The notes: generated by a model from the sequence alone, not told the origin. DNA of 10,035 bases from Bacillota bacterium (GCA_012521315.1 JAAYMP010000115.1:1-10035), one strand, 5' to 3'. Counted from the first letter of the stretch, positions 1-6,327 are shown. Translations and numbers: made by a program.

Positions 1-2
1 CC

Positions 3-995
3 ACCTGCCGGGAAGCCCTCTCCCGTCAGGTGGTGCACGAGATTGCCGACCACCCGGCCGCGGCGGTGCAAGGAGCGGATCTGGTCGTGCTGGCCGTGCC
101 GGTGGGTCAAATGGAAGAAGTGGTCCGGGCGGTGGCGCCGGCCCTCCGCTCGGGGACGATCCTGACCGACGTAGCCAGTACGAAAGGGCAGTTGGCCAAG
201 GCTTTACCGCCGTTGTTACCCGCGGGGGTCACTTATGTCGGCGGCCACCCGATGGCCGGGAGCGAACAATCGGGGCTGGCCGCGGCGGACCCCTTTCTTT
301 TCCAGAACGCCGTTTATCTTTTGACCCCGGCGCCGGGGACACCCCCGGCGGTGCTGGCCACCTTGGAAGAGTTCATCCGGATGGTGGGCGGCCTTCCCTT
401 GCGCTTGACCCCGGAAGAACATGATTTAATGGTGGCGGTGGTCAGCCACTTGCCCCATTTGGTCGCAACCGCCCTGGTCAATGTAGCGGCCGATTTCAAT
501 GAAGAGTATCCGGGCACCCTGTCCCTGGCGGCCGGCGGCTTCCATGATACGACCCGGGTGGCGATGGGATCCCCGGCTTTGTGGCGTGAGATCCTGGCCT
601 CCAACCGGTCCTCGCTCTTGCCGGTCCTGCGGGCCCTGGCGACGGAGGTGGAGAACCTTACCGCCGCGCTGGCCGCCGGCGAGCTGGACAAGGTGGAAGC
701 CCGGCTGCAGCGGGCGGCGACGGCGCGTACGGAACTCCCGGCCCGCCGGAAAGGGTTTCTAACCCTTCTCCATGAGTTGGTGGTGGTGATTGAAGACCGG
801 CCGGGGGCGATTGCGGAGGTGATCGGCATCATCAAAATGGTTAATATTAAAGACATTGAAATCCTCCGCGTCCGGGAAGGGGAGGGGGGAACCCTCCGGC
901 TGGCCTTCGAGAACGAGGAAGCGTTGGCCGAAGCGGTCCGGCTCCTCCGCGCCTATGGCTTCCAGACACAAGTGCGGGGAGGGCAGGGCCGATGA
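3..995 (+). CDS. tyrA: Prephenate dehydrogenase with C-terminal ACT domain, 5' end outside window
   Basis: This enzyme oxidatively decarboxylates prephenate to 4-hydroxyphenylpyruvate with NAD+, in cytoplasmic tyrosine synthesis. The frame is open to the left edge (CREALSRQVVHEI before the first in-frame GTG at 30), so roughly the first 40 residues, with the Gly-rich NAD motif, are missing. Visible family motifs, in order, are VVLAVPV (end of the Rossmann fold), DVASTKGQL, GGHPMAGSE with the conserved His, SHLPH, and the helical-domain block FHDTTRVAMGSP followed by LW and a conserved Asn. The last 75 or so residues (from about position 770) form an ACT domain (VVVIEDRPGAIAEVIGII), usually the site of tyrosine feedback inhibition. 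The stop overlaps the aroA start by four bases (ATGA), which implies an operon and coupled translation. The true start is not visible. Identity is near certain. Confidence 0.95.
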   Translation, partial: TCREALSRQVVHEIADHPAAAVQGADLVVLAVPVGQMEEVVRAVAPALRSGTILTDVASTKGQLAKALPPLLPAGVTYVGGHPMAGSEQSGLAAADPFLFQNAVYLLTPAPGTPPAVLATLEEFIRMVGGLPLRLTPEEHDLMVAVVSHLPHLVATALVNVAADFNEEYPGTLSLAAGGFHDTTRVAMGSPALWREILASNRSSLLPVLRALATEVENLTAALAAGELDKVEARLQRAATARTELPARRKGFLTLLHELVVVIEDRPGAIAEVIGIIKMVNIKDIEILRVREGEGGTLRLAFENEEALAEAVRLLRAYGFQTQVRGGQGR

Positions 996-2281
996 AGGTT
1001 TATGTCGGACCGGCTTCCCGCCTCCAAGGAAAAGTGCGGGTTCCGCCGTCCAAGAATTACACCTCGCGGTACATCTGGGTCTCCGCTTTAACGGAAGGGG
1101 AGTCAATCATCCATGGCCCGGCCACCAACGATGACGCCGGCGCCCTGCTCAACTGTTGCCGGCGTTTGGGGGCGACCATCGATGCGGGCGAAGGATGGCT
1201 AAAGATCAATGGTTTCGGCCGGACGCCCCGCCCGCCGGGGGTTTTGGATCCGGGCAACGGGGGACTGGTTCTCCGCCTGCTCTTGCCCATCGGCCTGTTG
1301 CTGCCGGAGGTCCGTTATGTGACGTCTTACCCTGAATCGCTGGGCAAAAGACCCCAAGGCCACCTTTTGACGGTGCTGCGCGCTTTGGGGGCGGAGGTTG
1401 AGGATGATCACGGGCACCTCCCTATCACCATTCGGGGCGGGCGGCCGCTCAACCGGCGGACGGTGACGGTTTCCGGCCGGATCAGCTCCCAGTTTGCCAC
1501 GGCTTTGTTGATGATCGCCCCTCTCCTGGGTGGGCTCGACCTCCGGATCACGGAGGGACTTGTCTCCCGGCCGCCCCTGGCCACGACCCTGCAGGTGATG
1601 GCGGAAGCCGGGGTCACCCCGCAGGCGGACTGGGAAAAACTGCGGTTTACGGTACCGGCGGCAAGCTACCAGCCGGGCGTTTACCGCGTGCCCGGGGATT
1701 ACCCGGCGGCGGCGGCGATCATGGCGGCGGCTGCCCTAGTGCCCTCGGCGGTCGTCTTGTCCCCGTTGAACCCTGCTGATCAACAAGGAGAGAAGCAGGT
1801 CATCCCCTATCTCCGGCAGTTGGGGGTCGCGGTTGAGACGGAAGGCCAGGTGGTGACGGTCCGGGGGGGCGGCCCCTTACGCGCGGTTGATTTCAACGGC
1901 GAAGCGGCGATTGATGCGGTCTTGTCCATGGCGGCCGTGGCTTGTTGCGCGGCTGGGACCACCACATTTTCCCGGGTGGCGAATCTCCGCTGGAAAGAAT
2001 CGGACCGGATTGGCGATCTAGCCCGGGGTTTGCACCGCCTTGGGGTGGCGATCACCGAAACCGCCGATGGGTTTGTGATCGCGGGCAACCCTTCAGGGTA
2101 CGAAGGCGGGATTGAGCTTGATGGCAGTCAGGACCACCGGTTGATTATGGCTTATGCGGTCTTGGCGTTACGGACCCAAAAAGGATTGGTGATTAACGGG
2201 GCCGAACACGTCAGCAAATCCTATCCCGGCTTTTTCACCGCCCTTGAGGCATTGGGCGCTCCGGTTGAAGTCTTGCGCTGA
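992..2281 (+). CDS. aroA: 3-phosphoshikimate 1-carboxyvinyltransferase (EPSP synthase), divergent form
   Basis: This enzyme transfers enolpyruvyl from PEP to shikimate 3-phosphate, the sixth shikimate-pathway step. At 429 aa it has normal family length. A GGAGG (978-982) lies nine bases before ATG 992, inside the end of tyrA. Residues that match known active-site positions (E. coli numbering from memory) are K21 and R26, N89, R95, the VSGRISSQF block, D308, K335/E336/R339 in LRWKESDR, D381-H382-R383, and K409 in SKSYP. Several motifs are unusual: KNYTSR replaces the common KSxSxR, GNGGLVLRLL replaces GNAGTxxR(P/L), and SRPPLATTL has Pro where a Tyr is usual. The catalytic Lys, Asp, Glu, His and Arg positions are all kept, so an active but divergent enzyme is the best reading. 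Its place directly after tyrA supports a role in aromatic synthesis. MurA, the paralogue, is less likely given the DHR and SKSYP blocks. Confidence 0.93.
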   Translation: MKVYVGPASRLQGKVRVPPSKNYTSRYIWVSALTEGESIIHGPATNDDAGALLNCCRRLGATIDAGEGWLKINGFGRTPRPPGVLDPGNGGLVLRLLLPIGLLLPEVRYVTSYPESLGKRPQGHLLTVLRALGAEVEDDHGHLPITIRGGRPLNRRTVTVSGRISSQFATALLMIAPLLGGLDLRITEGLVSRPPLATTLQVMAEAGVTPQADWEKLRFTVPAASYQPGVYRVPGDYPAAAAIMAAAALVPSAVVLSPLNPADQQGEKQVIPYLRQLGVAVETEGQVVTVRGGGPLRAVDFNGEAAIDAVLSMAAVACCAAGTTTFSRVANLRWKESDRIGDLARGLHRLGVAITETADGFVIAGNPSGYEGGIELDGSQDHRLIMAYAVLALRTQKGLVINGAEHVSKSYPGFFTALEALGAPVEVLR

Positions 2282-2346
2282 ATTAGAAGATATAAGCTGA
2301 ATTAAAAGAGATAGGGAAAACTAAGATCGGCAGGGGACAATGACGA

Positions 2347-3159
2347 ATGGCGTTTGATCTGCATACCCATACGCTCTACTCGGACGGGATCTCCACCCCG
2401 GAAGAATTGGTGAAAAGAGCCAAGGAAAAGGGTCTGACCGGGGTGGCCCTTACCGACCATGATACGGTCGACGGTTTGCCCGCCTTTCTCGCGGCGGGCC
2501 GCGCGTATGGTCTGGTCTGCATCCCGGGGGTGGAACTCTCGACCGAACTGGAAGGTGTAGAATTTCATATCCTTGGTTACCAGGTGGACCATACTCATGC
2601 GGGTTTGTGCGAGCGGTTAAAGCGGGTCCTGGTCGCCCGCCGCGAGCGGGCCCGGGGGATACTGGCGCTTTTAGCCCGGCACGGCCTGGAACTGGAGTGG
2701 GAAGAGATCGCCGGGGGAAAACCCAACGCTTTTGTCGGACGTTTCCAAATCTACCAGGCCCTGAAGGCCAAAAAACTGATCGGCCCCGATCAGGACCGGA
2801 AGGTCTTTAACTACTTGTTGGGGACACAAGGCGTTGCCTACCTCCCCCACCGGGAATTACCATCCCTGGAAGCGCTTGCGCTGATCCGGGCTGCCGGGGG
2901 CTGGCCGGTCCTGGCCCCCCCGGGCCGTTTGGGGGATGACCGTTTGATCCCCGTTTTGGTCGACCACGGTCTGGCCGGTCTGGAAGTATACTACCCGGAG
3001 CATTCCCCGGCAGTGACCGCGAAGTATCTGGCGATGGCCCGGGATTTTGGGTTGTTGGTGACCGGCGGTTCGGATTATCACGGCTTCCCGCAGGAACGGG
3101 ACCTGGGTGACGGCCAGATCGACGAGGAGGAGGCATATTTACCGTTTTTATGGCAATAA
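2347..3159 (+). CDS. PHP-domain phosphoesterase (TrpH/YciV-like)
   Basis: The 270-aa protein belongs to the PHP metal-dependent phosphoesterases. Relatives include 3',5'-nucleoside bisphosphate phosphatases and E. coli YciV/TrpH (RNase AM); the substrate here cannot be told from sequence. Visible metal-site motifs are DLHTHTLYSDG (H6, H8, D13), TDHDT (H38), PGVELS (E63), FHILGY (H74) and GGSDYHG (D243, H245). Residues about 85-180 are the family's helical insertion. The block usually ending in AHPG reads VLAPPGR here, with Pro191 in place of the expected metal-ligand His (see findings). ATG 2347 follows an AGGGG (2332-2336) by ten bases. It lies 65 bases after aroA on the same strand with no terminator between, so co-transcription is plausible. 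No terminator is seen after it either. Confidence 0.88.
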   Translation: MAFDLHTHTLYSDGISTPEELVKRAKEKGLTGVALTDHDTVDGLPAFLAAGRAYGLVCIPGVELSTELEGVEFHILGYQVDHTHAGLCERLKRVLVARRERARGILALLARHGLELEWEEIAGGKPNAFVGRFQIYQALKAKKLIGPDQDRKVFNYLLGTQGVAYLPHRELPSLEALALIRAAGGWPVLAPPGRLGDDRLIPVLVDHGLAGLEVYYPEHSPAVTAKYLAMARDFGLLVTGGSDYHGFPQERDLGDGQIDEEEAYLPFLWQ

Positions 3160-3204
3160 TGTAAATAATAAGATACTTATACCATATCTACTAGGAGGAT
3201 TAGT

Positions 3205-3300
3205 TTGGATAGGAGGAAAAAAAGGCTGCAGATTGTGGTTTGGTTATTAAGAGGCGTGATCACGCTGGAAGAAGGGCTTTTTCTTTTGGGACAAAACTGA
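3205..3300 (+). CDS. Possible 31-residue microprotein, unknown function
   Basis: This short frame begins with TTG at 3205, six bases after a perfect AGGAGG (3193-3198), and ends with TGA at 3298-3300. It would encode a basic N-terminus (MDRRKKRLQ), a hydrophobic stretch (IVVWLLRGVITL), then EEGLFLLGQN. That pattern suits a small membrane-associated or amphipathic peptide, but I recognise no family. It lies 45 bases after the PHP gene on the same strand, so it may end that operon. The case rests on the ribosome binding site and on the otherwise empty 230-base gap. A second AGGAGG (3211-3216) lies inside the frame with no well-placed start after it, which weakens the argument, because AG-rich sequence could make such motifs by chance. 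Confidence 0.4.
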   Translation: MDRRKKRLQIVVWLLRGVITLEEGLFLLGQN

Positions 3301-3345
3301 AGGGCGTGTGGCTTTAGGCAAAAACTAAAAAACGAGGAAAACCCC

Positions 3346-3374
3346 TTTACTTTGCCTTTGTTTTTCGTTATAAT
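3346..3374 (+). promoter_or_regulatory. Sigma-A-type promoter for the tRNA-Val/tRNA-Asp operon
   Basis: A -35 element TTTACT (3346-3351, four of six consensus bases) and a perfect -10 TATAAT (3369-3374) are separated by exactly 17 bases. Transcription would start near 3381, about 11 bases before the mature tRNA-Val 5' end, leaving a short leader for RNase P. This is the strongest promoter-like sequence in the window and fits a highly expressed stable RNA unit. Confidence 0.85.
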
Positions 3375-3391
3375 ATTACAAGATTGTTCAA

Positions 3392-3467
3392 GGGCGGATA
3401 GCTCAGCTGGGAGAGCACTTGCCTTACAAGCAAGGGGTCACAGGTTCGAGCCCTGTTTCGCCCACCA
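3392..3467 (+). tRNA. tRNA-Val(TAC), CCA encoded
   Basis: The cloverleaf folds by eye. The acceptor stem is GGGCGGA (3392-3398) with TTCGCCC (3457-3463), one G-U pair. The D arm contains AGCTCAGCTGGGAGAGC. The anticodon stem CTTGC/GCAAG encloses loop CTTACAA with anticodon TAC at 3425-3427. The T arm is ACAGG-TTCGAGC-CCTGT. The discriminator is A3464 and CCA (3465-3467) is encoded. UAC reads valine GUA and, through wobble modification, other GUN codons. It is the first gene of a two-tRNA unit, seven bases before tRNA-Asp. Confidence 0.97.
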
Positions 3468-3474
3468 TTATTCT

Positions 3475-3552
3475 GGAGCTGTAGTGTAGCCGGTTTAACA
3501 TGCCAGCCTGTCACGCTGGAGATCGCGGGTTCGAGTCCCGTCAGCTCCGCCA
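3475..3552 (+). tRNA. tRNA-Asp(GTC), CCA encoded
   Basis: The acceptor stem GGAGCTG (3475-3481) pairs with CAGCTCC (3542-3548). The anticodon stem CCAGC/GCTGG holds loop CTGTCAC with anticodon GTC at 3510-3512, which reads GAC and GAU. The T arm is GCGGG-TTCGAGT-CCCGT. The discriminator is G3549, the known aspartate identity base, and CCA is encoded at 3550-3552. The gene is followed nine bases later by a hairpin terminator. Confidence 0.97.
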
Positions 3553-3560
3553 GAAATGAT

Positions 3561-3585
3561 CCGCTCCCAAACGAGCGGTTTTTTT
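3561..3585 (+). terminator. Rho-independent terminator of the tRNA operon
   Basis: A six-base stem CCGCTC (3561-3566) / GAGCGG (3573-3578) with loop CCAAAC is followed by seven T residues (3579-3585). It ends rightward transcription from the tRNA promoter. The T-run also supplies the first base pairs of the opposing lytic transglycosylase stop codon (3584-3586). On the minus strand the same hairpin is followed only by ATCATTT, so it is a weaker terminator in that direction. Confidence 0.9.
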
Positions 3586-4309
3586 ATGCCCAAGACCCTC
3601 CGGGGCGGCCGGCAGCGGTCAAGCCCTGCCCGTACACCATTTGAACATAATGATTGTTCCGGACGATCCGGGCGTAGTTGGTTTCGACTTTCCGGACATA
3701 GGGGGCGCCAATTTCCCTTAAGCGTTCCAGGGTACGGTTGGGTCCGGCGTTGTAACCCGCCAGGGCCAGCAGCGTATTGCCGTTGAAACGGCGCAAGAGA
3801 TACACCAGGTATTTAGCTCCGGCTTGCAAGGTGTCCCGCCAGTGGTGGAAGTCGCCTTCCTGCATCATCATTTTGAATGTTCCGTAGCAGACTTGGACCA
3901 AGCCGCGTTCACCGACGCGCCCGACCGCATGCGGGTAAAAGCTGGATTCGGTTTCTGCGATGGCCACCAGTAAAAAGGGATTAAGCATGTTCTGGTAGGC
4001 GCAATGGAGAATGGCGTAGGTGACTTCGGTGGCCTGCTGGGCGCTGATTCGACTCCGCTTTTGGATGTGGTCTTTGATCTTTTGCGCTTCGTAGAAGACT
4101 TCCTGCACCACCTCCAGCTGGTCCGCCAGTTGGGCCAGGGTGCTTTCGATTGCTTCCATCCGTTCCGTCAAACGATGGATCTTCTGTTCGGTGTTAATAA
4201 TATAGGAAGCGAAGCAACCGAGGGCGACAACAATGGTCAGGCAGAAAGCAAGCACAGTTTGGCATAGTTGCTTCTGCAACTCATTATTTTCTTTGCTTAT
4301 CTTCATCAT
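3584..4309 (-). CDS. Membrane-anchored lytic transglycosylase with coiled coil and SLT domain
   Basis: This 241-aa protein probably cleaves the MurNAc-GlcNAc glycan bond of peptidoglycan, forming 1,6-anhydro ends, outside the membrane. Residues about 15-38 are one hydrophobic segment after a short charged N-terminus, a signal anchor. Residues about 39-85 are heptad-like and rich in Glu, Gln and Leu, a likely coiled coil. The SLT domain (about 95-215) shows AETESSFYPHAVG with catalytic Glu121, then GERGLVQV where GAxGLMQ is usual, and AGYNAGPN (YNAGP at 186-190). No good lipobox precedes Cys32. ATG 4309 is ten bases from AAGGAGG (4326-4320); a second ATG at 4306 is possible. It is a single-gene unit, convergent with the tRNA operon and divergent from yqeG. 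The exact LT family was not assigned. Confidence 0.88.
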   Translation of the reverse strand: MMKISKENNELQKQLCQTVLAFCLTIVVALGCFASYIINTEQKIHRLTERMEAIESTLAQLADQLEVVQEVFYEAQKIKDHIQKRSRISAQQATEVTYAILHCAYQNMLNPFLLVAIAETESSFYPHAVGRVGERGLVQVCYGTFKMMMQEGDFHHWRDTLQAGAKYLVYLLRRFNGNTLLALAGYNAGPNRTLERLREIGAPYVRKVETNYARIVRNNHYVQMVYGQGLTAAGRPGGSWA

Positions 4310-4392
4310 TCCAACTTTTCCTCCTTATTTCCGAAAGGAACTGTTTGTTACCGGTAAAATCTGTAATAATATAATTGCCAACAACTTACCTT

Positions 4393-4401
4393 TTTATACC
4401 A
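4393..4401 (-). promoter_or_regulatory. Candidate extended -10 promoter for the lytic transglycosylase
   Basis: Read on the minus strand, TGGTATAAA (4401 to 4393) matches an extended -10 (TGnTATAAT) at all but the last base. No strong -35 is present 16-18 bases upstream, as is common for extended -10 promoters. Transcription would start near 4386 and give a leader of about 77 bases before ATG 4309. This is read by eye only. Confidence 0.45.
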
Positions 4402-4430
4402 AATAAAACCGGGCGGGAACGGAAAATAAG

Positions 4431-4458
4431 TTTTCAAAATTATGTTTTGTGGTATAAT
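4431..4458 (+). promoter_or_regulatory. Promoter for yqeG-yqeH, extended -10
   Basis: TTTTCA (4431-4436, four of six -35 bases), a 16-base spacer and a perfect TATAAT (4453-4458) preceded by TGG (4450-4452) make a consensus extended -10 promoter. The start point would be near 4465, so yqeG cannot begin at the in-frame ATG 4375. A second perfect TATAAT lies at 4370-4375, with a TTGTTA at 4345-4350 but an overlong 19-base spacer, and is a weaker candidate. Confidence 0.7.
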
Positions 4459-4485
4459 AAAAATACTTTCGGGGAGAATGTGCTG

Positions 4486-5004
4486 GTGAGTATGATGTGG
4501 AAAAGATTATACCCTGCTTTACACCTGAAAAAACTGGCGGACTTAAAGCCGGATTACCTGAAGAAGCGCGGGTTAAAAGGGGTACTGCTCGACCTGGACA
4601 ATACCTTGGTGGAATGGGGAGAGGTTCGTGTCGCGCCCGAGACGACGGCTTGGGTCCAGGAGATGAAAAACGCCGGTTTAAAACTGTGCATCATCTCCAA
4701 TGCGTTGGAAGAGCGGGTCAAGATCGTCGGGGAGACGTTAGGGATTCCTTGGGTGGCCCGGGCGGTCAAACCGCGGAAATCACCGTTTAAAAAAGCCTTG
4801 GCCTTGCTGGGGACCACCCCCGGGGAGACGGCCACGGTGGGGGATCAACTTTTCACCGACGTCTGGGGCGGCAACCGCATGGCCTTATTTACGATTTGGA
4901 CCCGCCCAATCAGCAGGCGGGAGCTGTTTTATACGAAAATGGTCCGGCGTTTGGAAAGATTGGTCGCGCAACACTTAAAGAAAAAGGGGATCATCGGTGA
5001 GTGA
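4486..5004 (+). CDS. yqeG: YqeG-family HAD phosphatase (HAD-IIIA)
   Basis: This small cytoplasmic HAD hydrolase is commonly encoded beside yqeH. Its physiological substrate is not settled to my knowledge. Motif I is DLDNT (residues 36-40, nucleophile D36), motif II Ser71 in IISNA, motif III Lys95 in VKPRKSP, and motif IV GDQLFTD (119-125). The 172-aa length is usual for the family. Start choice: GTG 4486 is nine bases after GGGGAG (4471-4476), whereas ATG 4492 and ATG 4495 are 15 and 18 bases away; all three give almost the same protein. The in-frame ATG 4375 lies upstream of the promoter and would add 37 residues unlike the family. The gene overlaps yqeH by eight bases, suggesting coupled translation. 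Confidence 0.92.
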   Translation: MSMMWKRLYPALHLKKLADLKPDYLKKRGLKGVLLDLDNTLVEWGEVRVAPETTAWVQEMKNAGLKLCIISNALEERVKIVGETLGIPWVARAVKPRKSPFKKALALLGTTPGETATVGDQLFTDVWGGNRMALFTIWTRPISRRELFYTKMVRRLERLVAQHLKKKGIIGE

Positions 5005-6109
5005 CAAGAAATGTCCCGGCTGCGGTGTTGTTCTGCAAACGGAGGCCCCGGACCAGCCCGGGTTCTACCAATCGCCGGAGAAAACGGGAACCGTCTATTG
5101 CCAACGTTGTTTTCGTCTCCGCCATTACGGCCAGTTCAAAAGGGCAGCCGGCGGCGAAACCGTCCTCGACCGGGAGATCCAAAGCGCTCTCCGGAAGAGT
5201 GATCTAATTTTATTAGTGACCGATCTTTTTGACCCGGAAGGTTCGATGCCCGTGGCTTGGTCCCGGCTGTTTACCTTGCCTGTTCTAGTTGTGGTGAACA
5301 AGGCGGACCTTTTACCGGAACGGACGCCATGGGCCGAGATGGCCGCCTGGTTCCAGGCTTTATGGGCCCGCCGTTTTCCCGGGGCTGAACTTTTGGGGGT
5401 TAAGGTGGTCTCGGCGCGACAGGGCGGGCCTGAACGGTTGGCCCGGTTCAACGCTTTGAAAAAGGAATTGGCCGGGAAAAAGGTGACGGTTTTGGGGGCG
5501 GCCAACGTGGGGAAGACCTCCCTGCTCACCTCTTTGTTGGCCACGGAGGACCAAAAGCGGGCGGAATTGCCGACCGTCTCCCGGTTCCCCGGCACGACGC
5601 TGGGAATCTCCACCTGGACGTTGTCTTCATCCGGACTGATCCTTTACGATACGCCCGGCTTTTTGCCGGGGGGCAGGATGGGCGACCGGTTTGCCCCGGA
5701 GACGGCTAGCCGGCTTTTGCCGGAGAAAAAATTACAGGTCAAACTCTGGAACATACAGCCGGACGGTGCCGTTTTAGTCGGCGGACTGGCGGGGATTTGG
5801 AACCAGTCGCCGGCCGCCCGGACACTGGTCTTTTTTGCGGGGGAGAAGACCCCCATCCACCAGAGCCGGGGACAAAAGGCGGAAGCATTGCTGACGGAAG
5901 GCCCCGACTGGTTACGGGTTTATGGCCAAGAGGAACGGCCGGAGCGGTTTGCCGAGCAATTCTTTACGGTCCAGCCGGGGGAGGACCTTTATATCTCCGG
6001 TTGCGGTTGGGTGGCGGTGAAAAGGGAAGCCGCCCGGATCAGATTATTGGTCCCGCCCGGGGTGGAGGTGGGAACGCGGCCGAGTTTGGTTGGACGCCGC
6101 GAAGGTTAG
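4997..6109 (+). CDS. yqeH: Circularly permuted ribosome-biogenesis GTPase YqeH
   Basis: YqeH acts in 30S ribosomal subunit assembly. The 370-aa protein has an N-terminal zinc site (C6xxC9 and C35xxC38). The GTPase motifs then appear in the permuted order that marks this family: G4 NKAD (101-104), G5 VSARQG (138-143), G1 P-loop GAANVGKT (167-174), G2 FPGTT (197-201), G3 DTPG (218-221). The C-terminal 150 residues are the family's RNA/ribosome-binding part. The start is GTG 4997, seven bases after AGGGG (4985-4989), inside the end of yqeG. Its TAG stop overlaps the stop of a minus-strand gene, and no terminator lies between them. In many Firmicutes aroE, yqeI and nadD follow, but not here. Confidence 0.95.
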   Translation: MSDKKCPGCGVVLQTEAPDQPGFYQSPEKTGTVYCQRCFRLRHYGQFKRAAGGETVLDREIQSALRKSDLILLVTDLFDPEGSMPVAWSRLFTLPVLVVVNKADLLPERTPWAEMAAWFQALWARRFPGAELLGVKVVSARQGGPERLARFNALKKELAGKKVTVLGAANVGKTSLLTSLLATEDQKRAELPTVSRFPGTTLGISTWTLSSSGLILYDTPGFLPGGRMGDRFAPETASRLLPEKKLQVKLWNIQPDGAVLVGGLAGIWNQSPAARTLVFFAGEKTPIHQSRGQKAEALLTEGPDWLRVYGQEERPERFAEQFFTVQPGEDLYISGCGWVAVKREAARIRLLVPPGVEVGTRPSLVGRREG

Positions 6110-6327
6110 TGCTCATCCTCATGGTCTTCCAAACCGGAAAGGAGCTGCTGCAGTTCGGTTTCCCACCAGGCTTGGTGGTCTTCCAGGACGGAAGTCCGGA
6201 CCAGGGAGATCGTCCGGCAGCAGGAACAAGTCAGGACGGTTCTTTCTCCCCGGCGGGCGATGATGTAATGGGATGTTTCCATCTGACAGTGGGGACAGGA
6301 ATAAATCTGGCTTAGATTCGCTTCCAA
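6106..6327 (-). CDS. Small zinc-ribbon-like protein, unknown function
   Basis: I do not recognise the family. The predicted 73-aa protein carries two Cys pairs, C11PHC14 and C34SCC37, separated by 19 residues with a basic RRGER turn, the layout of a zinc ribbon. Its tail is acidic (EDHEDEH). I chose TTG 6327 because GGAGGTGG sits eight bases upstream on the minus strand. The upstream ATGs at 6348 and 6384 have no such site and would give 80 or 92 aa. Its TAA (6106-6108) overlaps the yqeH TAG (6107-6109) tail to tail. The 86 bases before dprA would have to hold its promoter; only a weak TAATAT was seen. Such proteins may bind nucleic acid or a protein partner, but no role can be assigned. Confidence 0.62.
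   Translation of the reverse strand: MEANLSQIYSCPHCQMETSHYIIARRGERTVLTCSCCRTISLVRTSVLEDHQAWWETELQQLLSGLEDHEDEH

Noticed and set aside
314..856. Long open frame on the minus strand inside tyrA
   Set aside because: It is antisense to a gene with clear family motifs, is rich in Arg, Ser and Pro as expected of a GC-rich shadow frame, and has no recognisable domain.
3316..3357. Inverted repeat AGGCAAA / TTTGCCT overlapping the tRNA promoter -35
   Set aside because: Only seven base pairs with a 28-base loop in AT-rich DNA; it could be an operator but chance is as likely, so it was not listed.
3556..3786. 76-codon plus-strand frame starting at the tRNA terminator
   Set aside because: It begins in the terminator hairpin and lies opposite the conserved C-terminus of the lytic transglycosylase.
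4375..4485. N-terminal extension of YqeG from ATG 4375
   Set aside because: It would start upstream of a consensus promoter (-10 at 4453-4458), has no ribosome binding site, and adds residues not expected in the family.
5797..6315. 172-codon plus-strand frame across the end of yqeH and the small minus-strand gene
   Set aside because: It runs in another frame of yqeH and opposite the zinc-ribbon gene, and its Gly/Pro/Arg-rich composition fits an out-of-frame translation.
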